NCBI RefSeq assembly: GCF_918797525.1
Contig: NZ_OU963893.1
Span: 4,030,001-4,094,000, forward strand
From: an unidentified bacterial endosymbiont
Lineage (GTDB): Bacteria > Pseudomonadota > Gammaproteobacteria > Enterobacterales > Enterobacteriaceae
Reading direction: 5' to 3'
DNA length: 64,000 nt
Shown: piece by piece, positions 34,327 to 45,526 of the stretch
How positions within the stretch are numbered: the stretch's first letter is position 1
Layout of the letters: the number at the start of each line of letters is the position of its first letter
Translations under genes and position numbers: made by a program
The notes under the pieces: generated by a model
Database searches by the model: none
What the model was told of the DNA's origin: nothing
The model's input: the letters and a program-made list of their open reading frames with translations, nothing else

Positions 34327-34842
34327 GCCAGGACTATCCCTACAAGGGCCCGAAAGCCCTCTATTTACAGAGATAAACGCGCCTGGTTAATAACTGCACA
34401 ACTGGCGAGGCAAAATTAACGTTATGAATATTTGTAAGAAAAAAACCGAATATGCACACTAGCGTTAACGCTCACTCAATATCATCGCAACGAAATATAA
34501 AGTGTCAGTTTGCGACGCGGGCTGCATTTTAAGACATATTCCCTGGGGATAACAGCGTCAGATGAATCCTGACAGCGCGTGAGTGCACGAGCAGACAGAC
34601 GAACGGGGTCGGGCGGGAGAAAAAGGAGTGAATATTCATCGACAGAGCATGCCTGTAACAAAATAATACAAATATAATGTTTAAAAAACGATTAAAGGTT
34701 CTTTAAGTCGCAATTTATAATGGCGAAATGAATAAATAAAAACTGCAGGCTATGATTCGTAAGGAATTATCCTAATTTTTATCCGGGAATTATCCCTATG
34801 CCTTTCTCTCTCAAATGGGGGCGGTTTTTCCCCCCTGAAGCA
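34327..34842. other. cra-mraZ intergenic region
   Basis: No coding frame is supported in this 516-base AT-rich stretch. Seen on the minus strand: a GGGGG/CCCCC hairpin (34817-34834), 9 bases after cra and a possible terminator; two copies of GGAATTATCC (34763-34772 and 34786-34795); and a small AGGGC/GCCCT hairpin (34345-34360) just upstream of the mra promoter. None has a firm assigned role. Confidence 0.5.
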
Positions 34843-35847
34843 TTAATGACGGCTCAGAATTCCGCGGCGGTACAGATTGCGTTTGATGCGCGTCAGCCCT
34901 GGCTTCGGTTTACGCGGCTCGTCCAGGCTCGCCAATACGATCTCCAGCACCCGTTCAGCCACGTCGCGATGTCGCTGAGCAACCGCTAGTACCGGGCACT
35001 GCAGGAAATCGAGCAGTTCATTATCGCCGAAGGTGGCAATAGCCAGATCGGATGGCAGCTTACCTTCGCGACGCAGCGTCACATCCATGACACCCTGCAA
35101 TAATGCAAACGAGGTCGTGAACAAGGCTTGCGGCATGGGATGCGTCTCCAGCCATTTTTCAAACAGCAGTGCAGCGGCCTCACTTTCATAGCTGTTGGCA
35201 TAGAGATAGTCGACCTCACGCGGATCGTCTTTCCATGCGGCCCTGAACCCTTGTTCACGCAAGAAACTCACAGAAAGCTCGGGCAACGCCCCCAGATAAA
35301 GCACGGTTTCGGCCGGGAAGGTTCTCAGCTCAGCCGCCAGCATTTCTGCATCATCCCGATCGGCGCCCACCACACTGGTGAAATGCTCTCTGTCCAGTGC
35401 GCGGTCGAGCGCGACGATGGGCAGCGGATCATTCGCCCAGCGCTGATAAAATGGGTGTTCTGGCGGTAAAGCGGTTGAAACGATAATGGCATCGACCTGG
35501 CGCTGGAGCAGATGCTCAATGCAGCGCATTTCGTTATCCGGCTGATCTTCCGAACAGGCAATCAATAATTGATAGCCACGCTGGCGAGCCTGACGTTCAA
35601 GGTAGTTAGCGATTCGGGTATAGCTGGTGTTTTCCAGATCGGGGATCACCAGACCAATAGAGCGGGTACGCCCGGCGCGTAAGCCGGCTGCGACAGCATT
35701 CGGATGGTAATTATGCTCACGAACCACCGCCATCACTTTTTCAACGGTCTTATCACTGACACGGTACTGCTTTGCTTTACCGTTAATCACATAGCTGGCT
35801 GTAGTTCGTGACACGCCCGCTAGCCGGGCGATTTCATCCAGTTTCAC
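34843..35847 (-). CDS. cra: Catabolite repressor/activator Cra (FruR)
   Basis: LacI-family regulator that senses fructose-1-phosphate / fructose-1,6-bisphosphate and controls glycolytic versus gluconeogenic flux. It has 334 residues. The helix-turn-helix and hinge occupy the first 60 residues ([21 protein letters not shown]), followed by the periplasmic-binding-protein-like effector domain. The start codon is GTG, as in E. coli, with AAGGGG 6 to 11 bases upstream. It lies between ilvH and the mra promoter. Confidence 0.98.
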   Translation of the reverse strand: MKLDEIARLAGVSRTTASYVINGKAKQYRVSDKTVEKVMAVVREHNYHPNAVAAGLRAGRTRSIGLVIPDLENTSYTRIANYLERQARQRGYQLLIACSEDQPDNEMRCIEHLLQRQVDAIIVSTALPPEHPFYQRWANDPLPIVALDRALDREHFTSVVGADRDDAEMLAAELRTFPAETVLYLGALPELSVSFLREQGFRAAWKDDPREVDYLYANSYESEAAALLFEKWLETHPMPQALFTTSFALLQGVMDVTLRREGKLPSDLAIATFGDNELLDFLQCPVLAVAQRHRDVAERVLEIVLASLDEPRKPKPGLTRIKRNLYRRGILSRH

Positions 35848-35972
35848 AATTGCCCCTTAAAAAAAGAAAAGTGTCCATGGCCCTGTCAAGGTTATGGTTA
35901 AATCTTTTAACATCTAAACGCAGAATAGTCACCGCGGCAATCGCTTTTATCTGTATTCGCGGTGGTTTGTAC

Positions 35973-36001
35973 AAAAAAAAGCCCGGCTTTGGCGACCGGG
36001 C
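35973..36001 (-). terminator. Terminator after ilvH
   Basis: On the minus strand: GCCCGG, a 9-base loop, CCGGGC, then eight U residues. It is a textbook rho-independent terminator 25 bases after the ilvH stop. Confidence 0.92.
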
Positions 36002-36026
36002 AGGAAGAGGCTAACTATTTTGACAA

Positions 36027-36518
36027 CTAACGCATGATTTTATCGCCGCGCGACAGGCCAACAATGCCGGAACGCGCAACCTCAACAATTTTTGCCACAT
36101 CCCGTACAGATGCCAGAAAAGCATCCAGTTTATCGCTCGTTCCGGCCATCTGAACCGTATAGATAGATGGCGTAACGTCGATAATCTGCCCACGGAAGAT
36201 ATCCGTATTGCGCTTGATCTCTTCACGCCCGTAACCGCTGGCCTGAATCTTTACCAGCATGACTTCACGTTCAACGTACGCCCCCTGCCCGAGTTCACTG
36301 ACCCGCAGCACATCGACCAGCTTATGCAGCTGTTTCTCGATCTGCTCCAGCACTTTGGCATCTCCGACGGTTTGAATCGTCATACGTGACAGCGTAGGAT
36401 CGTCAGTAGGCGCAACGGTCAGGCTTTCAATGTTGTAACCGCGCTGCGCGAACAGCCCGATGACGCGAGACAGCGCACCTGACTCATTTTCCAGTAATAC
36501 CGATAATATCCGGCGCAT
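36027..36518 (-). CDS. ilvH: Acetolactate synthase III small (regulatory) subunit
   Basis: Valine-sensing regulatory subunit of AHAS III, 163 residues. The N-terminal ACT domain starts [33 protein letters not shown], with the glycine and asparagine that bind valine. It begins one base after the ilvI stop, and together they form the enzyme that opens valine, leucine and isoleucine synthesis. Confidence 0.97.
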   Translation of the reverse strand: MRRILSVLLENESGALSRVIGLFAQRGYNIESLTVAPTDDPTLSRMTIQTVGDAKVLEQIEKQLHKLVDVLRVSELGQGAYVEREVMLVKIQASGYGREEIKRNTDIFRGQIIDVTPSIYTVQMAGTSDKLDAFLASVRDVAKIVEVARSGIVGLSRGDKIMR

Positions 36519-36519
36519 A

Positions 36520-38244
36520 TCAGGTTCTCTCCGTTTTACTTAGCCACATTTCGTCCATACCACCACCGCGAATATGCATCGGATAAACGTGCTCTGTACC
36601 GTCGACCACGACATCGACAAAAACGAGGCGGTTGTTTTTAACATGCTCCAGCGCTTCAGCGAGTGTAGCTTCCAGCGCTGCCGGCTCGGTCACGCGCATA
36701 CCAATATGGCCGTAGGATTCGGCAAGGCGCACAAAATCGGGCAATGACTTCATATATGACTGAGAGTGCCGCCCGGAATAGATCATATCCTGCCACTGCT
36801 TCACCATACCGAGATAACCGTTATTCAGGTTCAAGACCAGTACCGGCAGCTCATACTGCAGTGCCGTAGAAAGCTCCTGAATATTCATCTGAATACTGCC
36901 ATCCCCCGTGACACAAACGACGGTCTCCTTGGGCAGAGCCAGCTTCACGCCCAGCGCGGCGGGCAGACCAAAGCCCATCGTTCCCAGGCCGCCCGAGTTG
37001 ATCCAGTGACGAGGTTTATCAAACGGATAATACAGGGCGGCGAACATCTGGTGCTGGCCCACGTCAGAGGTAACATACGCATCGCCTCTGGTCAGCCGCC
37101 AGAGCGTTTCAATAACCGCCTGCGGTTTTATACTCTCACTGTGCGTGTCGTACTTCAGACACTGACGCCCTCGCCACTGCTCAATCTGCTGCCACCAGTC
37201 GCGGATCTCATCCAGCGGTTGCACCGTAGTCTCATGAGCGAGGAGATCCAGCATTTGTTGCAGGACCTGGCGCGCATCGCCCACGATCGGTACATCTGCC
37301 GAAACTGTTTTTGAAATAGAGGTAGGATCGATATCAATGTGCAATACAGTGGCATTCGGGCAGTATTTCGCCAGGTTGTTGGTGGTTCGATCGTCAAAGC
37401 GCACGCCAACGGCAAAGATCACATCCGAGTTATGCATGGTCATATTAGCTTCATAGGTACCATGCATACCTAACATGCCGAGAGCCTGACGATGCGATGC
37501 CGGAAATGTGCCCAACCCCATCAGCGAAGAGGCGACGGGAAGATTCAATTTTTCTGTCAGTTCGCGAAGCTGCGCCTCGCAGGCGGCGTTGACCGCTCCG
37601 CCGCCGACATAGACCACCGGTTTTTTCGCCGCCACAAGCGTTTGCAAGGCACGTTTAATCTGGCCTTTATGCCCCTGCGTAGTCGGGTTGTAAGAGCGCA
37701 TGCTCACCGAATCAGGCCAGAAATAAGGCAGCTTATTTCCCGGGTTCAGTATATCTTTCGGCAAATCAACCACCACCGGACCAGGGCGCCCGCTTGCCGC
37801 CAGCCAGAAGGCTTTTTTTAATACGCCAGGAATGTCTTCGGTTTGTTTGACCAGGAAGCTGTGCTTAACAACGGGGCGTGAAATCCCCACCATGTCGCAC
37901 TCCTGGAACGCATCATAGCCAATCAACGAGGTCGCCACCTGTCCGGAGAGAATGACCAATGGGATGGAGTCCATATAGGCCGTTGCAATCCCGGTTATAG
38001 CATTTGTCGCCCCAGGCCCTGACGTCACCAGCACTACGCCCACCTCGCCTGTGGCACGTGCCAGCCCGTCAGCCATATGCACCGCTGCCTGCTCGTGGCG
38101 TACCAGAACATGGTCAATGCCGCCTACCGTATGCAGCGCATCATAAATATCGAGGACTGCGCCTCCCGGGTAGCCGAACACTTGCTTTACGCCTTGATCG
38201 ATAAGCGATCGAACGACCATTTCCGCGCCAGACAACATCTCCAT
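36520..38244 (-). CDS. ilvI: Acetolactate synthase III large (catalytic) subunit
   Basis: ThDP-, FAD- and Mg-dependent enzyme that condenses pyruvate with pyruvate or 2-oxobutyrate. It has 574 residues. The catalytic glutamate lies in [12 protein letters not shown] near residue 47-50; the ThDP/Mg motif [29 protein letters not shown] is near 427-455. The C-terminal 60 residues diverge most from E. coli. A GGAGG site lies 8 bases before the ATG. The upstream gap would hold the Lrp-controlled ilvIH promoter, but I could not place its boxes with confidence. Confidence 0.98.
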   Translation of the reverse strand: MEMLSGAEMVVRSLIDQGVKQVFGYPGGAVLDIYDALHTVGGIDHVLVRHEQAAVHMADGLARATGEVGVVLVTSGPGATNAITGIATAYMDSIPLVILSGQVATSLIGYDAFQECDMVGISRPVVKHSFLVKQTEDIPGVLKKAFWLAASGRPGPVVVDLPKDILNPGNKLPYFWPDSVSMRSYNPTTQGHKGQIKRALQTLVAAKKPVVYVGGGAVNAACEAQLRELTEKLNLPVASSLMGLGTFPASHRQALGMLGMHGTYEANMTMHNSDVIFAVGVRFDDRTTNNLAKYCPNATVLHIDIDPTSISKTVSADVPIVGDARQVLQQMLDLLAHETTVQPLDEIRDWWQQIEQWRGRQCLKYDTHSESIKPQAVIETLWRLTRGDAYVTSDVGQHQMFAALYYPFDKPRHWINSGGLGTMGFGLPAALGVKLALPKETVVCVTGDGSIQMNIQELSTALQYELPVLVLNLNNGYLGMVKQWQDMIYSGRHSQSYMKSLPDFVRLAESYGHIGMRVTEPAALEATLAEALEHVKNNRLVFVDVVVDGTEHVYPMHIRGGGMDEMWLSKTERT

Positions 38245-38582
38245 GCTTCGCCTCCAGGCTTTTTGTTACAGACCGACAGCAGACTTCATTTCTACGCCGT
38301 CTTACGACTGGAATGAACCAATCTTATAATGTGCAGAGTGATAGCTACCTTAACCGCTCGTTATGAGGCAGGCAATTAGCAAACCGGGAGGGGCAAAGGG
38401 CATGGAAAGCAGAAAACATAGCCATCGGCAAGGGATATGGTGAATTCGTCTGGCAAGAGCATGGGCGGTGATAAATCATCGCTTAAAACAGGGAAGATTC
38501 AGTAAATCATCTATTTTTGAGAGGCTCACAGCAGGCCGCAAAAAAATCTCACAGAATAAAATAGTTTTTTTATAGAAAAATA
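38245..38582. other. ilvI-leuO intergenic region (ilvIH control region)
   Basis: This 338-base gap has no supported gene. The half near leuO is strongly AT-rich with A and T runs (38530-38590), as expected for a region bound by H-NS and Lrp in relatives. I see no clear consensus promoter and no conserved small ORF. Confidence 0.5.
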
Positions 38583-38618
38583 CAGGATAAATAGCATAGT
38601 AGCATGCAATTTATCCTG
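38583..38618 (-). terminator. Terminator after leuO
   Basis: The 9-bp perfect stem CAGGATAAA / TTTATCCTG encloses a partly palindromic 18-base loop. On the minus strand it is followed by TATTTTTC. It starts 7 bases after the leuO stop. Confidence 0.78.
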
Positions 38619-38624
38619 ATGAGC

Positions 38625-39569
38625 CTATCGACGGCAGACGCTAATAAGTAACTCTTCCATCCACTGATGCCCTTTATCCCGGCCAGCCGCTTCATGCCAG
38701 GAGAGGTAGCAGGTACGGCTGTTTAGCTTAAGCGGTAACGGCAATACCTGCAGGTTTAACTGTTCAGAAAACTCTTCCGCCAGCCAGCGCGGGGCAATGG
38801 CCACCAGGTGCGTCTGAGAAACCACGTTTAATACGCTAACCATGGCCATTCCCTGATAAGCAACGCTTGCTTGCTTGTCCGGCGTGTCGTACCACGGCAG
38901 ACTGAACGAGGCATATCTGTCGAGCGCCACCACGGCATGCTGCTCATTATAAACATCGCTTTCCCGAAGCGGAGAATTCATTCGAGGATGTTTTTTACTG
39001 GCGACTAACACCATTTCATCTTTAAAGAGGGGAATACATGAAAACTCAGGACGACGAAACTCTTCATATCCAAGAACGAACTCTGTTTCCTGATAACGAA
39101 GCTGGTGTTCGGTGTTCTGATTAAGGGATGATTTAAATACCAGGTGAATATTTGGCGCAATTTCTTCAACTTTATTGTATATAACTGATGTCAAATAGTT
39201 ATCTAACGGGCTACAAACGCAAAGATGGAAAACACGCTCACTGCTTAAGGGTTCAAAACCAGAGCCGGGAAGCTCATTCTGGACTAACTGCAGCGCCTGA
39301 CGGATAGAACCAAAAAGCTGAAACGCACGCGCGGTGGGTTGAATCCCTCTGCCGTAGCGTACAAACAATTCGTCGTTAAACATAACTTTAAGCCTGGCCA
39401 CTGCATTACTGACGGCCGGCTGTGACATGCCCAGAGTTTGTGCTGCTCGGGTAATATTCTGCTCCTGCATTACCGCGTCGAACACGGTGAGCAGGTTGAG
39501 ATCTACCATGCGTAACTGAGGTTTAACCCCATCATGAATTTGAGGCTGATTAATTTTTATTTCTGGCAT
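38625..39569 (-). CDS. leuO: LysR-family global regulator LeuO
   Basis: LysR-type regulator and H-NS antagonist, normally silent in growing cells. It has 314 residues. The winged helix-turn-helix is near 22-80 ([38 protein letters not shown]), with the effector domain after it. The start at MPEIKINQ (39569) has GGAG upstream and gives the E. coli length; the in-frame 12-codon extension is not needed. The first 25 residues and scattered effector-domain positions differ from E. coli. It is divergent from leuLABCD across a 637-base AT-rich gap. Confidence 0.96.
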   Translation of the reverse strand: MPEIKINQPQIHDGVKPQLRMVDLNLLTVFDAVMQEQNITRAAQTLGMSQPAVSNAVARLKVMFNDELFVRYGRGIQPTARAFQLFGSIRQALQLVQNELPGSGFEPLSSERVFHLCVCSPLDNYLTSVIYNKVEEIAPNIHLVFKSSLNQNTEHQLRYQETEFVLGYEEFRRPEFSCIPLFKDEMVLVASKKHPRMNSPLRESDVYNEQHAVVALDRYASFSLPWYDTPDKQASVAYQGMAMVSVLNVVSQTHLVAIAPRWLAEEFSEQLNLQVLPLPLKLNSRTCYLSWHEAAGRDKGHQWMEELLISVCRR

Positions 39570-40144
39570 TTCTAACTCCACTGTCACGCTAAATTCCCTT
39601 TGCAAAAGTACAGTAATAAGTTGTAAAAATATGATTTACCATGCAGATAAAACCAGCGAAAGAGAATTTTTTAAAATTCGGAAAATATAAAGAATAGCCA
39701 TCATAAGACAGGCATCGCTTATCTCAGAAATATAGTGAGGAAATCGCCCGCTAATAATATCAAAAACATTATGAGCGGAATGAAACCATAATCCGGAAAA
39801 ATATACAATCACCCCTTCGGTTAAGGATAACTTAAGTATTATTAAACTATTAACATTTCACCCACGCAAAGAGTTAACATCTCGGTAGCATCTTAATCTT
39901 TTTATCTCTGCCATGGACATTCACCGCATTTATAAGTTAATGAATGCAAACAGATTCCCCCCACCACGATTTCACGGGTTTAAATATGTTGAAATGAAAC
40001 TAATTATATTTAAACCATACCAGAGATGAATAACCAGTCCAAAAGTAGACAATTGAATGGGTACAAAAGGACAAAACCAGCACAATAAGCTAATCCCAAC
40101 AAAGGGCCACGGCGGGGTGTTGGGTGGGTTTCTGCTCTCAAGGG
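39570..40144. other. leuO-leuL AT-rich intergenic region
   Basis: No coding frame is supported. The stretch is AT-rich, especially 39590-39860, which fits H-NS silencing of leuO in relatives. It contains the perfect inverted repeat listed separately (39977-40016). The leu promoter begins at its right end. Confidence 0.6.
39977..40016. repeat. 11-bp perfect inverted repeat upstream of leu operon
   Basis: GGTTTAAATAT (39977-39987) and its exact complement ATATTTAAACC (40006-40016) are separated by 18 bases. No U tract follows, so a terminator is unlikely. It may be a binding site for a dimeric regulator; identity unknown. Confidence 0.6.
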
Positions 40145-40173
40145 TTGACATGCGCTGCGGTATCCAGTACCAC
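40145..40173 (+). promoter_or_regulatory. leuLABCD promoter
   Basis: -35 TTGACA (40145-40150), a 17-base spacer ending TATCCAG, and -10 TACCAC (40168-40173). The arrangement and the TATCCAGTA spacer end match the E. coli leu promoter. It lies 33 bases before the leuL start. Confidence 0.65.
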
Positions 40174-40206
40174 TAAAAGCATATTAACGTTCACGGAGCA
40201 CGATTC

Positions 40207-40293
40207 ATGATTCGCACCCTTCGTTTCACCGGTCTACTACTACTAAACGCATCCACTGTGCGCGGTAGACTGGCGGGCGACATTCAGCGTTGA
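40207..40293 (+). CDS. leuL: leu operon leader peptide LeuL
   Basis: Attenuator leader peptide of 28 residues, MIRTLRFTGLLLLNASTVRG then RLAGDIQR. It has four consecutive leucines at residues 10-13, all encoded by the rare codon CTA; ribosome stalling there when charged Leu-tRNA is scarce allows the antiterminator to form. It has the same length as E. coli LeuL and is similar in its first 20 residues. The GGAG in CACGGAGCACG lies about 8 bases upstream of the ATG. Confidence 0.93.
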   Translation: MIRTLRFTGLLLLNASTVRGRLAGDIQR

Positions 40294-40312
40294 ATCGTCA
40301 CCAGTAAAACTA

Positions 40313-40340
40313 AAACCCGCGCCATTGCGCGGGTTTTTTT
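40313..40340 (+). terminator. leu operon attenuator terminator
   Basis: The GC-rich 8-bp stem ACCCGCGC / GCGCGGGT with loop CATT is followed by T7. It lies 20 bases after leuL and 44 bases before leuA, the standard position for the leu attenuator. Confidence 0.93.
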
Positions 40341-40383
40341 ATGCTCGTAGCAAGGCGCCCTAAGACTGACAAGGACCTAACCC

Positions 40384-43046
<2,663 letters not shown>

Positions 43047-43048
43047 TC

Positions 43049-44449
43049 ATGGCGAAGACGTTATACGAAAAGTTGTTTGACGCGCACGTTGTCTACGAGG
43101 CGCCAAACGAAACCCCGCTGTTGTACATCGACAGGCATCTGGTGCACGAGGTAACGTCACCACAGGCATTCGACGGCCTGCGCACGCATAAGCGTCCGGT
43201 GCGTCAGCCGGGTAAAACCTTCGCCACCATGGATCACAACGTCTCCACTCAGACCAAGGACATCAATGCGTCCGGCGAGATGGCGCGTATCCAGATGCAG
43301 GAGCTTATCAAGAACTGCAATGAATTTGGCGTTGAACTCTACGACCTGAACCACCCGTATCAGGGCATTGTCCACGTAATGGGGCCAGAGCAGGGCATCA
43401 CCCTCCCGGGCATGACCATCGTCTGCGGTGACTCCCATACCGCCACCCATGGTGCGTTTGGGGCGCTGGCATTTGGTATCGGCACGTCTGAAGTTGAACA
43501 CGTTCTGGCCACGCAAACCCTGAAGCAGGGCCGCGCCAAAACCATGAAGATTGAAGTGAAGGGCAAAGCGGCCCCGGGCATTACTGCAAAAGATATCGTG
43601 CTGGCCATCATTGGTAAAACCGGTAGCGCAGGCGGTACCGGCCACGTGGTTGAATTCTGCGGCGAGGCTATTCAGGCGCTGAGCATGGAAGGGCGTATGA
43701 CCCTGTGCAACATGGCTATTGAGATGGGCGCAAAAGCGGGCCTGGTGGCGCCAGACGAGATCACCTTCAGCTACGTGAAGGGCCGTTTGCATGCGCCAAA
43801 AGCGCAGAATTTTGTCGATGCCGTCGAATACTGGAAAACCCTGAAAACCGACGATGGTGCGAATTTTGATACTACCGTCACCCTGCAGGCGGAGGAAATT
43901 GCGCCACAGGTCACCTGGGGTACCAACCCGGGCCAGGTGATCTCGGTCAACGACGCCATTCCCGATCCGGCCTCTTTCGCCGATCCGGTTGAACGGGCGA
44001 GTGCGGAAAAAGCGCTGGCCTATATGGGGCTGAAACCCGGCGTTCCCTTAACCGATGTCGCCATCGATAAAGTCTTCATTGGCTCTTGCACCAACTCCCG
44101 TATCGAAGATTTGCGCGCCGCCGCCGATATTGCCAAAGGCCGCAAAGTAGCGCCGGGCGTGCAGGCGCTGGTGGTGCCAGGCTCCGGTCCGGTGAAAGCC
44201 CAGGCGGAAGCCGAAGGTCTGGATAAGATCTTTATCGACGCGGGCTTCGAGTGGCGCCTGCCAGGCTGTTCCATGTGTCTGGCCATGAACAATGACCGCC
44301 TGAACCCAGGTGAGCGTTGCGCCTCCACCAGCAACCGTAACTTTGAAGGCCGTCAGGGTCGGGGCGGGCGCACGCATCTGGTCAGCCCGGCGATGGCTGC
44401 CGCTGCCGCCGTTACCGGCCATTTCGCCGATATTCGCAGCCTGAAATAA
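43049..44449 (+). CDS. leuC: 3-isopropylmalate dehydratase large subunit
   Basis: Aconitase-family [4Fe-4S] subunit that isomerises 2- to 3-isopropylmalate together with LeuD. It has 466 residues. Cluster cysteines are visible in [12 protein letters not shown] (near 347) and [12 protein letters not shown] (near 407 and 410). The substrate and cofactor region [14 protein letters not shown] is near 128-141. It lies 10 bases before leuD. Confidence 0.98.
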   Translation: MAKTLYEKLFDAHVVYEAPNETPLLYIDRHLVHEVTSPQAFDGLRTHKRPVRQPGKTFATMDHNVSTQTKDINASGEMARIQMQELIKNCNEFGVELYDLNHPYQGIVHVMGPEQGITLPGMTIVCGDSHTATHGAFGALAFGIGTSEVEHVLATQTLKQGRAKTMKIEVKGKAAPGITAKDIVLAIIGKTGSAGGTGHVVEFCGEAIQALSMEGRMTLCNMAIEMGAKAGLVAPDEITFSYVKGRLHAPKAQNFVDAVEYWKTLKTDDGANFDTTVTLQAEEIAPQVTWGTNPGQVISVNDAIPDPASFADPVERASAEKALAYMGLKPGVPLTDVAIDKVFIGSCTNSRIEDLRAAADIAKGRKVAPGVQALVVPGSGPVKAQAEAEGLDKIFIDAGFEWRLPGCSMCLAMNNDRLNPGERCASTSNRNFEGRQGRGGRTHLVSPAMAAAAAVTGHFADIRSLK

Positions 44450-44459
44450 GGAGACAATC

Positions 44460-45065
44460 ATGGCAGAGAAATTTACCCAACATACGGGCCGGGTTGTCCC
44501 ACTCGACGCCGCTAACGTCGATACCGATGCGATCATTCCAAAGCAGTTCTTGCAGAAAGTCACGCGCACCGGCTTTGGTGCGCACCTGTTTAACGACTGG
44601 CGTTTTCTGGACGACAAGGGCGAAGTTCCCAACCCGGAGTTCGTTCTGAACTTCCCGGAATATAAAGGCGCGTCGATTTTACTGGCACGAGAAAACTTTG
44701 GCTGCGGTTCGTCACGCGAGCATGCCCCCTGGGCGTTGACCGACTACGGTTTTAAAGTGGTGATTGCCCCGAGCTTCGCGGATATCTTCTACGGTAACAG
44801 CTTTAACAACCAGTTGTTGCCGGTGACGCTGAGCGATGCGCAGGTCGATGAGCTGTTCGCACTGGTGCAGGCGAATCCGGGGATGTCGTTTGAGGTGGAT
44901 CTGGACGCGGAAATGGTAAAAGCCGGGGATAAGACCTACAGCTTCAGCATTGATGCCTTCCGTCGCCACTGCATGCTGAACGGTCTGGACAGCATCGGCC
45001 TGACGCTCCAGCACGAAGACGCTATCTCAGCGTATGAGAAAAAACAGCCTGCGTTTATGGGCTAA
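44460..45065 (+). CDS. leuD: 3-isopropylmalate dehydratase small subunit
   Basis: Swivelling-domain subunit of isopropylmalate isomerase, 201 residues. Conserved [13 protein letters not shown] is near 20-32 and the substrate-binding loop [18 protein letters not shown] near 76-93. It is preceded by AAGGAGA and closes the leu operon; a perfect 10-bp hairpin follows. Confidence 0.98.
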   Translation: MAEKFTQHTGRVVPLDAANVDTDAIIPKQFLQKVTRTGFGAHLFNDWRFLDDKGEVPNPEFVLNFPEYKGASILLARENFGCGSSREHAPWALTDYGFKVVIAPSFADIFYGNSFNNQLLPVTLSDAQVDELFALVQANPGMSFEVDLDAEMVKAGDKTYSFSIDAFRRHCMLNGLDSIGLTLQHEDAISAYEKKQPAFMG

Positions 45066-45069
45066 AGGC

Positions 45070-45094
45070 AATGGCCCGCAGGGTGCGGGCCATT
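45070..45094 (+). terminator. Hairpin after leuD
   Basis: The 10-bp perfect stem AATGGCCCGC / GCGGGCCATT with a 5-base loop starts 5 bases after the leuD stop. The trailing sequence lacks a U tract. A second hairpin, GGCGGGG/CCCCGCC (45130-45150), sits between it and the hok gene and may serve the hok mRNA end. Confidence 0.6.
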
Positions 45095-45157
45095 GATAAG
45101 GGTGCGTTGAGGCTCAACCACTCCAGAGAGGCGGGGAAACTTCCCCCGCCAATACCG

Positions 45158-45310
45158 CTAACGTTTTGCTTCGTAAGCCAACACTGCCGCCAGCTCTGTT
45201 TTCTCCTGTCTGAAGTGCAGCTCACACAGCGAGTCGCGCACCATCCAGGTGAAGATCAACAGCGTCGTACAGATCAAAAACAAACTTAACAGCAGAGTAC
45301 GTTTTGGCAT
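45158..45310 (-). CDS. Hok/Gef-family type I toxin (small membrane-depolarising peptide)
   Basis: A 50-residue peptide, MPKRTLLLSLFLICTTLLIF then TWMVRDSLCELHF and a tail ending AAVLAYEAKR. It has the Hok family layout: short basic N-terminus, one membrane helix (about 5-23), the SLCEL motif with its conserved cysteine near residue 31, and the C-terminal AYE. Known family members insert in the inner membrane and collapse the potential. The ATG at 45310 has GGAGG 5 bases upstream. The frame is open for 43 more codons upstream with only a TTG start, which I reject. The upstream leader (to about 45460) matches hok mRNA structure, so this is a full locus rather than a stray ORF. It lies between leuD and setA on the minus strand. 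Which Hok subgroup it belongs to, and whether it is active, cannot be told. Confidence 0.88.
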   Translation of the reverse strand: MPKRTLLLSLFLICTTLLIFTWMVRDSLCELHFRQEKTELAAVLAYEAKR

Positions 45311-45323
45311 TCCAGCCTCCTTA

Positions 45324-45352
45324 TTGCTTTTCGGCAATGAAGAGACTAACCT
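45324..45352 (+). promoter_or_regulatory. Candidate promoter for a Sok-like antisense RNA
   Basis: On the plus strand, TTGCTT (45324-45329), a 17-base spacer and TAACCT (45347-45352) would start an RNA near 45359, antisense to the hok leader and its mok-like start. Both boxes are imperfect. It is offered only because every known hok locus has such an antisense gene in this position. Confidence 0.3.
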
Positions 45353-45460
45353 CGCAATGATGGTTGTGAAGTTGGTCTCCCCATCAATTTTTTGATGTGG
45401 GACTCTCCACTGTTTGCCTCTTGCGATAGCCTGAGGCAAACAGCCTCAAGCACCCGCCAC
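45346..45460 (-). promoter_or_regulatory. hok mRNA leader with alternative hairpins and candidate antisense target
   Basis: On the minus strand, GTGCTTGAGGCTGTTTGCCTCA is preserved in the pattern of plasmid R1 hok mRNA. Two pairings compete: GAGGC/GCCTC (45433-45447), a 5' hairpin, and TGTTTGCCTC/GAGGCAAACA (45411-45442), a 10-bp perfect stem. This is the metastable switch known from hok. A short ORF (45384-45346, 12 codons) sits where mok would be, but ends before hok. CATCAA/TTGATG (45382-45397) forms a further small hairpin. Confidence 0.65.
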
Positions 45461-45526
45461 GCACTCTATGCGCCTTCTGCGTTCCTGTCAGAAAGTCGTA
45501 TCATTTCGTGAAGCCGCCTTCCAGAA

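Noticed and set aside
45311..45439. In-frame 43-codon extension upstream of the Hok-like peptide
   Set aside because: It would start at TTG inside the structured leader and add residues unlike any Hok; the ATG at 45310 has the GGAGG site.
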